From NCBI RefSeq assembly GCF_001574435.1, contig NZ_LOCN01000003.1, forward strand, positions 62,181 to 126,180: a stretch of 64,000 nt of DNA. Direction: 5' to 3'. Both the position numbers and the translations under genes were made by a program. Below the pieces are notes generated by a model. It saw nothing but the letters and a program-made list of their open reading frames with translations, had not been told where the DNA came from and did not search any database. The first letter of the stretch is position 1. Each line of letters begins with the position of its first letter. Below are positions 28,537 through 38,430 of the stretch, piece by piece. Origin of the DNA: Moritella sp. JT01. GTDB lineage: Bacteria; Pseudomonadota; Gammaproteobacteria; Enterobacterales; Moritellaceae.

Positions 28537-29457
28537 ATGCTTAAATTCATTTTAAAACGTTTTTTGGAAGCAATACCGACTATGTTGGTCTTGATCACGA
28601 TTTCTTTTTTCCTGATGCGTTTTGCACCGGGTAGTCCTTTTTCAAGTGAGAGAACGCTTGCGCCACAAGTGATGGCCAATATTAATGCTAAGTATGGTTT
28701 AGATAAACCGGTACTTGAGCAATACACCACGTATTTAACGAATGTTATTCAGGGGGACTTAGGACCTTCGTTTAAATATAAGGATTTTACCGTGAATGAA
28801 CTGGTAAGCGCTGCTTTACCGGTATCAACTAAGATCGGTATTGCCGCATTCATATTTACGGTATTACTCGGCGTTGCCATCGGCACACTTGCCGCGCTGC
28901 GGCAAAATACGTGGTTTGATTACAGCATTATGTCAACGGCGATGATCGGGGTGGTCATGCCCTCATTTGTATTAGCTCCAGCACTTATTTACTTATTTTC
29001 TATTAAGTTAGGCTGGTTACCTGCGGGTGGCTGGAATGATGGTTCTTGGACGTATATGCTCCTGCCAGTTGCTGCTATGTCGATGTTATATATTGCAACC
29101 TTTGCCCGTATTACCCGTGGTAGCATGATTGAAGTGATGAACAGTAACTTTATTCGTACTGCGCGTTCGAAAGGTCTAAGTTACCCGCATATTGTGATGA
29201 AACATGCATTAAAACCAGCCATGTTACCCGTTGTTTCATACATGGGACCTGCGTTCGTGGGCATTATTACCGGCTCGGTGGTGATTGAAACCATATTTGG
29301 TTTACCGGGTATTGGTAAGTTGTTTGTTAACGCGGCGTTTAACCGTGATTATTCCTTAGTGATGGGCGTGACCATTTTGATTGGTTTCTTATTCATCTTA
29401 TTTAATGCAGTCGTTGATATTTTGCTTGCTTATATCGATCCGAAAATTCGCTACTAA
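28537..29457 (+). CDS. oppB: oligopeptide ABC transporter, permease
   Basis: Inner-membrane permease with six predicted helices (MLKFILKRFLEAIPTMLVLI first). The binding-protein-dependent transport loop is near ARSKGLSYPHIVMKHALKPAM, which contacts the ATPases. It has 306 residues from the ATG at 28537; an in-frame earlier codon at 28525 is less likely. It follows oppA and precedes oppC. Confidence 0.96.
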   Translation: MLKFILKRFLEAIPTMLVLITISFFLMRFAPGSPFSSERTLAPQVMANINAKYGLDKPVLEQYTTYLTNVIQGDLGPSFKYKDFTVNELVSAALPVSTKIGIAAFIFTVLLGVAIGTLAALRQNTWFDYSIMSTAMIGVVMPSFVLAPALIYLFSIKLGWLPAGGWNDGSWTYMLLPVAAMSMLYIATFARITRGSMIEVMNSNFIRTARSKGLSYPHIVMKHALKPAMLPVVSYMGPAFVGIITGSVVIETIFGLPGIGKLFVNAAFNRDYSLVMGVTILIGFLFILFNAVVDILLAYIDPKIRY

Positions 29458-29467
29458 GGGACTAGGT

Positions 29468-30370
29468 ATGTTATCTAAAACAGACAAAGTAGAAGCGTTA
29501 ACCAACTTCTCGACAAATTTAGAAATTGAAGGCCGCAGTTTGTGGCAAGACGCCCGCATTCGTTTTATGCGTAACAAAGCGGCGATGGTGAGTTTATGTA
29601 TTTTATTCTTAATCACCTTGTCGGTTATTCTTGTACCTATGCTTAGCCAGCATGCTTTTGATGATACCGACTGGTATGCGATACATCAGTCACCTTCTTG
29701 GGATCACCTATTTGGTACCGACAGCCTTGGTCGTGACCTGTTTGTGCGTACCTTTATCGGTGGTCGAATTTCGATGATGGTCGGTGTGATGGGGGCATTA
29801 GTAGCTGTCGTCATCGGTACCCTATATGGCGCAGCATCGGGTTTTATTGGTGGTAAAACGGATCGCGTGATGATGCGTGTCCTTGAGATTTTGTATGCTA
29901 TTCCATTTATGTTTCTTGTGATCGTATTAGTGACATTTTTTGGTCGTGACATTGTCTTAATTTTTGTGGCTATTGGTGCCATTGCCTGGTTAGACATGGC
30001 GCGTATTGTACGAGGTCAAACCTTAAGCTTACGCAATAAAGAGTTTATCGAAGCGGCGCGAGTGTGTGGTGTGAGCCAATGGGGCATTATTACCCGTCAT
30101 ATTGTACCGAATGTATTGGGTATTGTGGCAGTATATTCAACGCTGTTGATCCCAAGCATGATCTTAACGGAATCATTTTTAAGTTTCCTTGGTCTTGGCG
30201 TGCAAGAGCCAATGACCAGTTGGGGTGCCCTATTACAAGACGGTGCACAAACCATGGAAATTGCGATTTGGCAATTAGCTTTCCCAGCTGCATTTATGGT
30301 GTTAACACTGTTTTGCTTTAACTATGTTGGCGACGGTCTACGTGATGCGTTGGATCCAAAAGATAGATAA
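29468..30370 (+). CDS. oppC: oligopeptide ABC transporter, permease
   Basis: Second permease of the importer; 300 residues. The N-terminal cytosolic part (EIEGRSLWQDARIRFMRNKAA) precedes the first helix. HLFGTDSLGRDLFVRTFIGGRISM is the conserved periplasmic/TM entry of the DppC/OppC family. The EAA loop is in EAARVCGVSQWGIITRHIVPN. It starts ten bases after the oppB stop. Confidence 0.96.
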   Translation: MLSKTDKVEALTNFSTNLEIEGRSLWQDARIRFMRNKAAMVSLCILFLITLSVILVPMLSQHAFDDTDWYAIHQSPSWDHLFGTDSLGRDLFVRTFIGGRISMMVGVMGALVAVVIGTLYGAASGFIGGKTDRVMMRVLEILYAIPFMFLVIVLVTFFGRDIVLIFVAIGAIAWLDMARIVRGQTLSLRNKEFIEAARVCGVSQWGIITRHIVPNVLGIVAVYSTLLIPSMILTESFLSFLGLGVQEPMTSWGALLQDGAQTMEIAIWQLAFPAAFMVLTLFCFNYVGDGLRDALDPKDR

Positions 30371-30424
30371 ATCAAAAATAGATAGCCCGCAAGAAGGCAG
30401 ATAAATAAAGATTAAGGAAGTCGT

Positions 30425-31390
30425 ATGAGCTTATTAAATGTTACCGATCTACGCGTTGAGTTTAGTACCCCGGACGGTACAGTCACAGCAGTTAATGATT
30501 TAAATTTCTCCCTCAATCCCGGTGAAACACTGGGCATTGTAGGCGAGTCAGGTTCAGGTAAATCACAAACCGTATTTGCGATCATGGGATTGTTAGCGAA
30601 AAACGGTATTATCTCTGGTAGTGCTAAGTTCGAAGGTAAAGAGATCTTAAATTTACCAGAAAAAGAACTTAACCATGTTCGAGCAGAACAGATTGCAATG
30701 ATCTTCCAAGACCCGATGACTTCACTCAACCCTTACATGAAGGTAAGTCAGCAAATGATGGAAGTGCTGATCTTACATAAAGGCATGAGTAAAAAAGAAG
30801 CCTTTGAAGAATCGGTATTTATGTTAGAAGCGGTGAAAATACCTGATGCTCGCGTTCGTATTAATATGTATCCACATGAATTCTCGGGTGGTATGCGTCA
30901 GCGTGTGATGATTGCAATGGCATTGTTGTGTCGTCCTAAACTGCTTATTGCAGATGAACCAACAACCGCATTGGATGTAACCATTCAAGCGCAGATCATG
31001 CAGTTGTTGAATGAGTTAAAAGAAAAGTTTAATACTGCGATTATTATGATCACACATGATTTAGGGGTGGTAGCAGGGAGTTGTGACAAGGTATTGGTGA
31101 TGTATGCTGGTCGTACCATGGAGTATGGCAAGGTGAACGATATCTTCTATACGCCAAGTCACCCTTATACTGAAGGTTTACTTAAGTCGATCCCGCGTTT
31201 AGATACCGAAGGTGATATTTTACCGACTATTCCGGGCAACCCACCTAACTTGTTATCATTGCCAAAAGGTTGCGCATACCAAGAACGTTGCCATCGAGCC
31301 CAAGAAAACTGTCAACAAGAACAACCACAATTAATCCCGTTTGCTGGCGACCGTTTACGTGCCTGCTTCTCAGACCAGGGGACATGGTAA
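30425..31390 (+). CDS. oppD: oligopeptide ABC transporter, ATP-binding protein
   Basis: ATPase subunit with Walker [10 protein letters not shown], signature FSGGMRQRV and Walker [13 protein letters not shown]. The C-terminal oligopeptide-transporter domain carries the Cys motif near [17 protein letters not shown], typical of an iron-sulphur or metal-binding tail. It has 321 residues. The stop overlaps the oppF start by one base. Confidence 0.96.
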   Translation: MSLLNVTDLRVEFSTPDGTVTAVNDLNFSLNPGETLGIVGESGSGKSQTVFAIMGLLAKNGIISGSAKFEGKEILNLPEKELNHVRAEQIAMIFQDPMTSLNPYMKVSQQMMEVLILHKGMSKKEAFEESVFMLEAVKIPDARVRINMYPHEFSGGMRQRVMIAMALLCRPKLLIADEPTTALDVTIQAQIMQLLNELKEKFNTAIIMITHDLGVVAGSCDKVLVMYAGRTMEYGKVNDIFYTPSHPYTEGLLKSIPRLDTEGDILPTIPGNPPNLLSLPKGCAYQERCHRAQENCQQEQPQLIPFAGDRLRACFSDQGTW

Positions 31391-32406
31391 TGACTGATAT
31401 AGCCAAGAAAGATTTAGTAGCCGTAGAGAAAAAGTTATTATTAGAAGTGAATGACCTGAAGGTGCAATTTGATATTCCGTCGAAGTCGTTATGGCCTTGG
31501 GCACCACCAAGCAAGCTTAAAGCCGTTGACGGTATCAGTATCAAGTTATACGAAGGCGAAACACTGGGTGTAGTCGGTGAGTCAGGTTGTGGTAAATCGA
31601 CGTTTGCCCGCGCCTTAATTGGGCTAGTGCCAGCCGCTGCCGGTAACGTAGTTTGGTTAGGTCAGGATCTTACCCGGTTACCACGTGAAGAAATGCGTGA
31701 AAAGCGTAAAGAAATTCAAATGATCTTCCAAGACCCATTAGCCTCGCTAAACCCGCGTATGACGGTGGGCGATATTATAGCTGAGCCGCTACGCACTTTC
31801 TTTCCTCGACTCTCTAAAGTGGAAGTGAAAGAACAGGTGAAGGACATGATGACTAAGGTAGGTTTACTGCCCAATGTAATCAATCGTTATCCGCATGAGT
31901 TCTCGGGTGGTCAGTGTCAGCGTATTGGTATTGCCCGTGCGCTTATCTTAAAACCCAAGATGATTATTTGTGATGAACCAGTATCGGCATTGGATGTATC
32001 AATTCAAGCGCAGGTAGTGAATTTATTACAATCTCTGCAGAAAGAATTGGGTTTAAGTTTGATCTTCATTGCCCATGATTTATCGATTGTGAAACACATT
32101 TCAGATCGTGTATTGGTGATGTATCTTGGTAATGCTGTAGAACTCGGTGAGTCAAAAGCTTTGTTTGCTGAGCCTAAACATCCGTACACCAAAGCCTTGA
32201 TGTCGGCCGTGCCGATCCCTGATCCGATACTTGAGCGTAAGAAAAAAATTGAAATGCTGGAAGGCGATTTACCTTCCCCGCTAAACCCGCCATCAGGTTG
32301 TGTATTCCGTACTCGTTGTCCTGTGGCGAAAGCAAGTTGTGCCGAGACTAAACCTCAGTTAACCGGTAATGAAGAACACTCAGTGTCTTGTTTGATGGTT
32401 GCTTAA
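31390..32406 (+). CDS. oppF: oligopeptide ABC transporter, ATP-binding protein
   Basis: Second ATPase subunit: Walker A GESGCGKST, signature FSGGQCQRIGIARAL, Walker B MIICDEPVSALD, and the C-terminal cysteine-containing PPSGCVFRTRCPVAKASC. The family-specific WPWAPPSKLKAVDG occurs near the N-terminus. It has 338 residues from the ATG at 31390; 31384 is an alternative. It is followed by a hairpin terminator. Confidence 0.96.
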   Translation: MTDIAKKDLVAVEKKLLLEVNDLKVQFDIPSKSLWPWAPPSKLKAVDGISIKLYEGETLGVVGESGCGKSTFARALIGLVPAAAGNVVWLGQDLTRLPREEMREKRKEIQMIFQDPLASLNPRMTVGDIIAEPLRTFFPRLSKVEVKEQVKDMMTKVGLLPNVINRYPHEFSGGQCQRIGIARALILKPKMIICDEPVSALDVSIQAQVVNLLQSLQKELGLSLIFIAHDLSIVKHISDRVLVMYLGNAVELGESKALFAEPKHPYTKALMSAVPIPDPILERKKKIEMLEGDLPSPLNPPSGCVFRTRCPVAKASCAETKPQLTGNEEHSVSCLMVA

Positions 32407-32423
32407 TTTCTTTATCATTATCT

Positions 32424-32462
32424 AAAATAAAGTCTCTTATTTTCAATAGAGGCTTTATTTTC
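32424..32462 (+). terminator. opp operon terminator
   Basis: Stem of aaaataaagtctct against agaggctttatttt with one mismatch or G-U pair and a terminal T run. Confidence 0.8.
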
Positions 32463-32491
32463 CTAACATTCCTGATTAATCGGACAACTCG

Positions 32492-34141
32492 ATGAAACTT
32501 AAAAATATAGCGCTCTCTGCTTTAACAATGGCTATTGCAGCGGGTTGCGCTACAACGGACCAACAGCCTAAGCATGAATGGAAGCAAGATAAAGAATACA
32601 ATATCACCATCTTACACACCAATGATAACCATGGTAATTTCTGGCAGAATAAATACGGTGAACGCGGTATGGCTGCACGTGCCACGCTGATTAATAACAT
32701 CCGTGCAGAGGTTAAAGCCGAAGGCGGTTCTGTACTATTGTTATCTGGCGGTGATATTAATACTGGCGTACCAGAATCAGATCTGCAAGATGCTGAACCA
32801 GATTTCATTGGTATGAACATGATTGGTTACGATGCGATGACATTAGGTAATCATGAATTTGATAACCCGCTTGACGTACTCGCGAAACAAGAAGGTTGGG
32901 CAAACTTCCCATTCATCTCTGCCAACATCTATAAAGATGGCAAGCGCATGTTCGATGCTTATAAGATCTTTAATAAAGAGGGTATCAAAATTGCTGTTAT
33001 TGGCCTAACGACCGAAGATACAGCAAAGATTGGTAATCCTGAATTTATCAGCGAATTGGAATTCCGTGATCCAAAAGTGGAAGCCAAAGCCATCATCGCT
33101 GAATTGAAAGAAACTGAAAATCCAGATGTGATCATCGCAGCAACGCACATGGGCCATTACCTTAACGGTGACAACGGTTCCAATGCACCGGGTGATGTGC
33201 AGCTGGCACGCTACCTGAACGAAGGTGATTTAGATATGATCGTGGGTGGCCACTCACAAGAACCTTTGTGTATGGAAGGCGCTGAATACGCGAAATTCAA
33301 ACCAGGGCAAGATTGTACACCTGACGTGCAAAATGGGACTGATATCGTACAGGCACATGAATGGGGAAAATATGTAGGTCGTGCGGATTATACCTTTAAA
33401 AATGGTGAGTTTACATTACAGTCATACAATCTTATTCCCGTTAATTTAAAGAAAAAAATCAAAGTTGATGGTAAGAAAAAACGAGTCTTAATCCAAAATG
33501 AGATTGCTCAAGATCCAGCTGTTTTCGCAAAACTTAAACCGTTCCAAGAAAAAGGTCAAGTAGCATTAGGCATCAAGATTGGTTACTCTGATGGCCTATT
33601 ACAAGGTGATCGTGACATCGTGCGTAACAACCAAACAAACCTGGGTCGTTTGATTGCAACAGCGCATATGCAACGTGCAAAAGCAGATTTTGGTGTAATG
33701 AATTCAGGTGGTGTACGTGCGTCAATTGAAGCCGGTGTAATAACATATAAAGACGTATTAACCGTACAGCCATTTGGCAACATAGTGACTTATGTAGAGA
33801 TGTCTGGTGCTGAAGTGATCGATTACTTAAATGTAGTCGCCACTAAGATGAAAGACTCAGGTGCGTTCGCACAGTTCGCTGGTATTTCGATGACCGTTGC
33901 AAACAAGCAGGTGTCTAACGTTGTTATTGCGGGTAATGCTATTGATCTGAAGAAAACCTATCGTTTTACTATTCCCTCGTTTAATGCGGCGGGCGGTGAC
34001 GGTTATCCAAAAATCACTACGCACTCAGCATTTGTCAATACTGGCTATGTCGATGCAGAAGTACTGAAAGAGTTCATTGAAGCAAATTCACCGATTAACG
34101 TCGCTGATTTTGAGCCAAAAAATGACATGGTTTATAATTAA
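32492..34141 (+). CDS. ushA: 5'-nucleotidase/UDP-sugar hydrolase lipoprotein (UshA/NutA type)
   Basis: Hydrolyses extracellular nucleotides to nucleosides and phosphate. The lipoprotein signal ends AAGC with Cys19, as in Vibrio NutA, rather than the soluble E. coli UshA. The metallophosphoesterase domain shows ILHTNDNHGNF, LLSGGDINTG, LGNHEFDNP, ATHMGHY and GGHSQEP. The C-terminal substrate domain has NSGGVRASIEAG, FGNIVTYVEMSG and FNAAGGDGYP. It has 549 residues. It stands between opp and the nuclease genes, and its products would suit the OmpK channels and rbs genes downstream. Confidence 0.94.
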   Translation: MKLKNIALSALTMAIAAGCATTDQQPKHEWKQDKEYNITILHTNDNHGNFWQNKYGERGMAARATLINNIRAEVKAEGGSVLLLSGGDINTGVPESDLQDAEPDFIGMNMIGYDAMTLGNHEFDNPLDVLAKQEGWANFPFISANIYKDGKRMFDAYKIFNKEGIKIAVIGLTTEDTAKIGNPEFISELEFRDPKVEAKAIIAELKETENPDVIIAATHMGHYLNGDNGSNAPGDVQLARYLNEGDLDMIVGGHSQEPLCMEGAEYAKFKPGQDCTPDVQNGTDIVQAHEWGKYVGRADYTFKNGEFTLQSYNLIPVNLKKKIKVDGKKKRVLIQNEIAQDPAVFAKLKPFQEKGQVALGIKIGYSDGLLQGDRDIVRNNQTNLGRLIATAHMQRAKADFGVMNSGGVRASIEAGVITYKDVLTVQPFGNIVTYVEMSGAEVIDYLNVVATKMKDSGAFAQFAGISMTVANKQVSNVVIAGNAIDLKKTYRFTIPSFNAAGGDGYPKITTHSAFVNTGYVDAEVLKEFIEANSPINVADFEPKNDMVYN

Positions 34142-34193
34142 TACAAGTATGTAGCATTGCTAAATAGCAAGGTTTATACAAAGATGTAAAAGT

Positions 34194-34226
34194 AAAAGCC
34201 ATGGCGATAAACCGTCATGGCTTTTT
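34194..34226 (+). terminator. terminator after the 5'-nucleotidase gene
   Basis: Stem aaaagccatggcg / cgtcatggctttt (one mismatch) with a loop of about four bases and a T tract. Confidence 0.8.
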
Positions 34227-34308
34227 CATTATGCATCTATTAGTCAGCGTAAATAATGATGTTAAATATCTCTATCGTACTGATGAAATTACCATTACCT
34301 TCTTCGAT

Positions 34309-35202
34309 TTAAGTTTGATCTGGCACCTTACTTTTACTACATCTTCCTTCATAGATAGTATCAACCCATTCTGGGTTATCAATGAATGGATTACGGTTGC
34401 CTTGGTATTCATAAATAGCATTGTTGCGTGCTCGCTCAAAATCATTGACGGGATCTTGAAAATGCCATTCTATGAGGGTACATAACTTGCCCAGTTTAGG
34501 TAGATTCTTACCGCTGGTCGGATTCGTGTTTATTGCGTCAACCAAAATCAAGTTAGGCATATTTATACCTGTATTCTTATCATAACGGACATCCATATAA
34601 AACATCATCCGAGCTATGTCTCCTTTCACTTCGTCTCTAGGTTCCCAAGTATACTTAGTGCTTAGGTTTCTATTGTCTTCAGCTACTGGCGTTCCGCCGT
34701 TATGAAAGTCTTTGTTACCGCGAGCACTATTCATCGAAATATCGGCAGGGCGGAGGTGGTGGATATCGGTATAACCTTGCTGAGATTTCTTTGGGAAACC
34801 GTGACTTTTAGGCCAAGTATGCTCACGATTCCAATAATCCTGATTAGCGCTAGCTGCACCTGAACCATTGTGGTTTTTAGGAATTGAATTACCTTTATAA
34901 AGTAAAATAACATTATCAGGATTTTGGGGATCTTCATCGGTATGCGTTAATGCAGTCCAAACTTCACCATAACTTAGTTGTTTTTGACCTTTGGAGATAT
35001 CAGAAATGATGGCTTTTCTGAATGTAACGAGATCACCACCGTATGCCGCTTGAGAGTTGGCATAATAAGTACCTGGGGCATAGTTTGTGATGTCTTTAAC
35101 TTTGTTTAATACCGGACAGTTGGTACAGATATTGGGACTGGCAAGTACGGAGCCTGCGCTTATCGTAGCGAATACTGCAAAGAGGAGTAAAAATTTATTC
35201 AT
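34309..35202 (-). CDS. secreted endonuclease I (EndA/Dns family)
   Basis: A periplasmic or extracellular DNase. A signal peptide (MNKFLLLFAVFATISAGSVLA) precedes a Cys-containing mature N-terminus. The endonuclease I core has NREHTWPKSHGFP, TDIHHLRPAD and NSARGNKDF with the presumed metal-binding His/Asn, then MMFYMDVRYD. It has 297 residues from the ATG at 35202, which has GAGG upstream. It is on the same strand as, and just downstream of, the large ExeM/NucH nuclease gene, so the two may serve DNA degradation together. Confidence 0.92.
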   Translation of the reverse strand: MNKFLLLFAVFATISAGSVLASPNICTNCPVLNKVKDITNYAPGTYYANSQAAYGGDLVTFRKAIISDISKGQKQLSYGEVWTALTHTDEDPQNPDNVILLYKGNSIPKNHNGSGAASANQDYWNREHTWPKSHGFPKKSQQGYTDIHHLRPADISMNSARGNKDFHNGGTPVAEDNRNLSTKYTWEPRDEVKGDIARMMFYMDVRYDKNTGINMPNLILVDAINTNPTSGKNLPKLGKLCTLIEWHFQDPVNDFERARNNAIYEYQGNRNPFIDNPEWVDTIYEGRCSKSKVPDQT

Positions 35203-35317
35203 AGTTAGCCTCATATATTAGTTGTTAATGAATTCAACATATTGAAGAAATGCCAAATAGTTATGTGGTGTATGATAACCAAGGGATGTGAAGAATATAT
35301 GTCGATTAGCTCTTACC

Positions 35318-35352
35318 CTAGCTTATGCGCTAATGGATAACGCATAAGCTAG
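35318..35352. other. hairpin between exeM-like gene and endonuclease I gene
   Basis: A perfect 12-base inverted repeat (ctagcttatgcg, 35318-35329, with 35341-35352) directly after the nuclease stop codon. It lacks a clear T run, so it may stabilise the mRNA end or weakly terminate. Confidence 0.6.
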
Positions 35353-35358
35353 TTGTCG

Positions 35359-38300
35359 TTATTTAGTTTTACGACGTAAGAATCCCAACCCTAGTAATGA
35401 CATGATACTGAAGAGACTAAATGAACCAGCTGTATTTTCTTCTGTAGATAAAACAGATTGCACCACCGTAATATCCATGCTGACGTCTGAACCTGCTACC
35501 GCAACTTCTTTGTTACCGTCAACCCGAAGTAACTGCATCTTAATTGTGAAATCGCCAGTTTGAATGTCTTTGATCTTCATTGGGATGATACTTTGATCGT
35601 TATTCTCTAATACAAAGCGTAGAGTTTTAGTTTTTGCAGTCGTTTTAGATGTAATTTTAACGGTTAAAATATTACCTTTTTTCGTTTCTATGCCATTAGG
35701 AACCGCGTATGTTAGGTTAATCGTATTATTAAGAATAGGTAATACTACCGCTTGACCTACATCGGCTTCACCATACTTATAGCTAAGTGACATGAACGCA
35801 GGATCGTGATCTGATGAACGGAATGGTGTTGCTTCTCCACCATTATATGCATCATATGCAGCATCACTGATTACAGGGCCGTATTTACCCTCTTTGTTAT
35901 ATTGGAAATAAGTAGACTCGGTACTGTTGATGTGCCAATCACCCGCATCAATTACACGCGCTTCAAGTGACGCATTAACGAGCATATGATCCAGAGAACC
36001 AATTTCATCATTGTATGAATAGCTCCAACCTGTTTTACCCTTCACTTTATCCATTTTGTCTACAATATTGACGTAGTTAAATGATTTATCAACTGTAAAC
36101 GGTGTTCCTTCAGGATTGAATTGTGGTGTACCTAGGGTGTCTTTATCGCCGCCGATATAGGTATTTCGTGCTGTTGTAAGTACTTTGTTTGTAAGGTTTT
36201 GAGTTAATACTAATAGTGGATCTTCAGAACCGTAAGCGTTTAAGTCACCTAGAATGACACTGTCGCCTTTAAGTTTACCGAATTCAGTGCCAAGTTGATA
36301 AGCGGCGGCTACACGGAAATTTTCGCAGGAACCTTGTAGATCATTATCGACTTTTTCGCCACTTTCAACATCTTCCCAACAAGTTGAGCCTTTTGATTTA
36401 AAGTGATTAACAGCAATATTTAGTTTTTTACCTGTTTGATTAACAATAAATGTTGCAGCGAGAGTGTCACGTTGATAATTATCGCCACTTTCAATTTCTT
36501 TGCCATCTTCATTAACGACTGCTGGTGCATGTTGCTGTGGCATTTGGATGATACCAGAACTATACAAAGTGACGTTACTTGGGCGGTACAGCAGTCCTGT
36601 TGTGATCGCATCAGTACCAATGGTATCTTCGTTATTTAATTTGCCATCGTTATTGCTGTCTATGCCAACGAAAACATAATGATTCTTAGTATCGGTAATA
36701 TCACTATTAATGCTTTCGACTAAGGCTTTCAACGCGCCATTATCACCAAAGCCATTATTTTCAATTTCCATTAAACCGACGATATCGGTATCTAATGCAA
36801 GTATTGCTGTCGTGATTTTAGCTAATTGTCGATCATATTCAGCTTGTGATAGGGCGCCACGGTTTTGCCCTGTTGGGTTTTCATCCCCACCGACAGGCGA
36901 GTTAAATAAATTCAGTACATTTTGAGTTGCAATAGTAATAGAGAATTCGCGATCAACAGTGTCTGTGTTTAATGATGGCTTGTCTGTTCTTGGGGTAGCG
37001 TGCTTGAATGTATCCACCGTTGCTTCATTGGTCACGGTAAGACTAAAGTTACCATAACTATGGCTTAATATACCTTCAATACCCACGACACTGTCATTAA
37101 CGCGAATGTAATTAACATTGGGGTTATCGAGGAATGTTGGGTAATAAGGAATGCTTCCGTCATTCTCTACTTTTTCGTTACTTTCCAGTATCATTCGGTA
37201 GTTTTTATTTTCTGCTATCTGAGCTTTTGCTTCATCACTGCCTGCGACATGTTCTTGGTTAGGCTGCATGTTAGGGCGTTTATAAGCAAGAGAGATATTG
37301 TCTCTTCTTGCTCCATAATCACGAGAGAACGTTCTTGATACGCGCATGGTTTGCTCGCCATCTACGTTTGAATCCATATCGGCTGGTAAGCGAACTAACA
37401 TGCCTTCATAACGCTCAAGTGTTTTTTGGAAATCAAAATCACCTTTATCATTAACGTCAGTATCTAGAATTTTAATTTCAACTGCTTCCGGTACCGCTGT
37501 GCCTGCATCAATAATGTCAAAGTTACTTGTTTTCAGTTTAGTAAAGCCATAATCTTCATAAACTTTACTACTTAAACAAACGGTCTTGCCGATAAGATCA
37601 GTTGTCGCCACATTCGTTTCGACAAAAATACCCTCTGAGCTGAGTGGGTCAGAGCCTGTTTGCTGAAGGTATAAACCCACTCTCGGTAGGCTAGTGACTG
37701 CAGTGACGATCGCTTCAACATAAATACTGTCTGTTGATTCGTATTTACCTTTAGCAATAAGTGGTGATTTCCAACTATCGCCTTGAATGTCTTCAATGGT
37801 CGTTTTTATATTATCTTCTGTACAGGTGAATTTCACCGAAGCAGGTGCGAGATCCGCGATAGCAAGACCTGTGTAGTCATCTTTATTTAATTCTAACCAT
37901 TCTTTAGGATCGTAAGTTACTTTTTGTACTGGCGTATTATCACCCTCTAGCAAACGACGGCGTAGTGTGAGATCTTTCCCCCAATTTTTACTGCTATCAA
38001 CAACGCCAACTACATCAATTAATACTGGATTTTCAGGATCAGTAATATCGGCAATAGCCAGGGCATCGTTACCATTAGCAAAACTTGCCGTTGCAAGGAC
38101 TGGGGTACCATCATTCGCCGTAATCGCATCTCTTATAACTTGAGAGCGACTGTTTTTTTCAACTAAAACAAATGTGTTACCAGCTGTAATAATGGTTCCT
38201 TCAAGATCAAATAGAGTAGCCCAACCATCAGTCTTGCCATCCCCTTGTTTACTAATACCTATGTTGGCAGGAAACTCATAGTCAGTATCACCGAGATTAG

Positions 38301-38430
38301 TCAGCTCAAGCGCTTTATTGTAGCCACCACCTTCTACATACTCAGTAATTAAAATATCTGTTAATGCGGCTTGTACACCGCCTGAGATAACACTGCTAAT
38401 GGCAAGCGCTAATATTTTCTTTTTCATCAT
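35359..38430 (-). CDS. ExeM/NucH-type extracellular nuclease with sorting tail
   Basis: A 1023-residue secreted DNase. In order: a signal peptide (to about 21, ending VQA); a lamin-tail domain (ILITEYVEGGGYNKALELTN); a middle OB-fold-like region with paired cysteines; and an endonuclease/exonuclease/phosphatase domain from about residue 500 (ATQNVLNLFNSPVGG) to 880, with GLMEIENNGFGD, VNHFKSKGSTC, LGDLNAYGSEDP and the catalytic SSDHDPAF. An Ig-like stretch follows. The end, a Gly-Ser-rich turn, a hydrophobic helix (SIMSLLGLGFL) and RRKTK, looks like a GlyGly-CTERM signal, which predicts rhombosortase processing. Likely role: release of nutrients from extracellular or biofilm DNA. Confidence 0.93.
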   Translation of the reverse strand: MMKKKILALAISSVISGGVQAALTDILITEYVEGGGYNKALELTNLGDTDYEFPANIGISKQGDGKTDGWATLFDLEGTIITAGNTFVLVEKNSRSQVIRDAITANDGTPVLATASFANGNDALAIADITDPENPVLIDVVGVVDSSKNWGKDLTLRRRLLEGDNTPVQKVTYDPKEWLELNKDDYTGLAIADLAPASVKFTCTEDNIKTTIEDIQGDSWKSPLIAKGKYESTDSIYVEAIVTAVTSLPRVGLYLQQTGSDPLSSEGIFVETNVATTDLIGKTVCLSSKVYEDYGFTKLKTSNFDIIDAGTAVPEAVEIKILDTDVNDKGDFDFQKTLERYEGMLVRLPADMDSNVDGEQTMRVSRTFSRDYGARRDNISLAYKRPNMQPNQEHVAGSDEAKAQIAENKNYRMILESNEKVENDGSIPYYPTFLDNPNVNYIRVNDSVVGIEGILSHSYGNFSLTVTNEATVDTFKHATPRTDKPSLNTDTVDREFSITIATQNVLNLFNSPVGGDENPTGQNRGALSQAEYDRQLAKITTAILALDTDIVGLMEIENNGFGDNGALKALVESINSDITDTKNHYVFVGIDSNNDGKLNNEDTIGTDAITTGLLYRPSNVTLYSSGIIQMPQQHAPAVVNEDGKEIESGDNYQRDTLAATFIVNQTGKKLNIAVNHFKSKGSTCWEDVESGEKVDNDLQGSCENFRVAAAYQLGTEFGKLKGDSVILGDLNAYGSEDPLLVLTQNLTNKVLTTARNTYIGGDKDTLGTPQFNPEGTPFTVDKSFNYVNIVDKMDKVKGKTGWSYSYNDEIGSLDHMLVNASLEARVIDAGDWHINSTESTYFQYNKEGKYGPVISDAAYDAYNGGEATPFRSSDHDPAFMSLSYKYGEADVGQAVVLPILNNTINLTYAVPNGIETKKGNILTVKITSKTTAKTKTLRFVLENNDQSIIPMKIKDIQTGDFTIKMQLLRVDGNKEVAVAGSDVSMDITVVQSVLSTEENTAGSFSLFSIMSLLGLGFLRRKTK

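Noticed and set aside
34201-34485. Forward frame overlapping the endonuclease I gene
   Set aside because: It begins in the terminator of the 5'-nucleotidase gene and runs antisense through the nuclease C-terminus.
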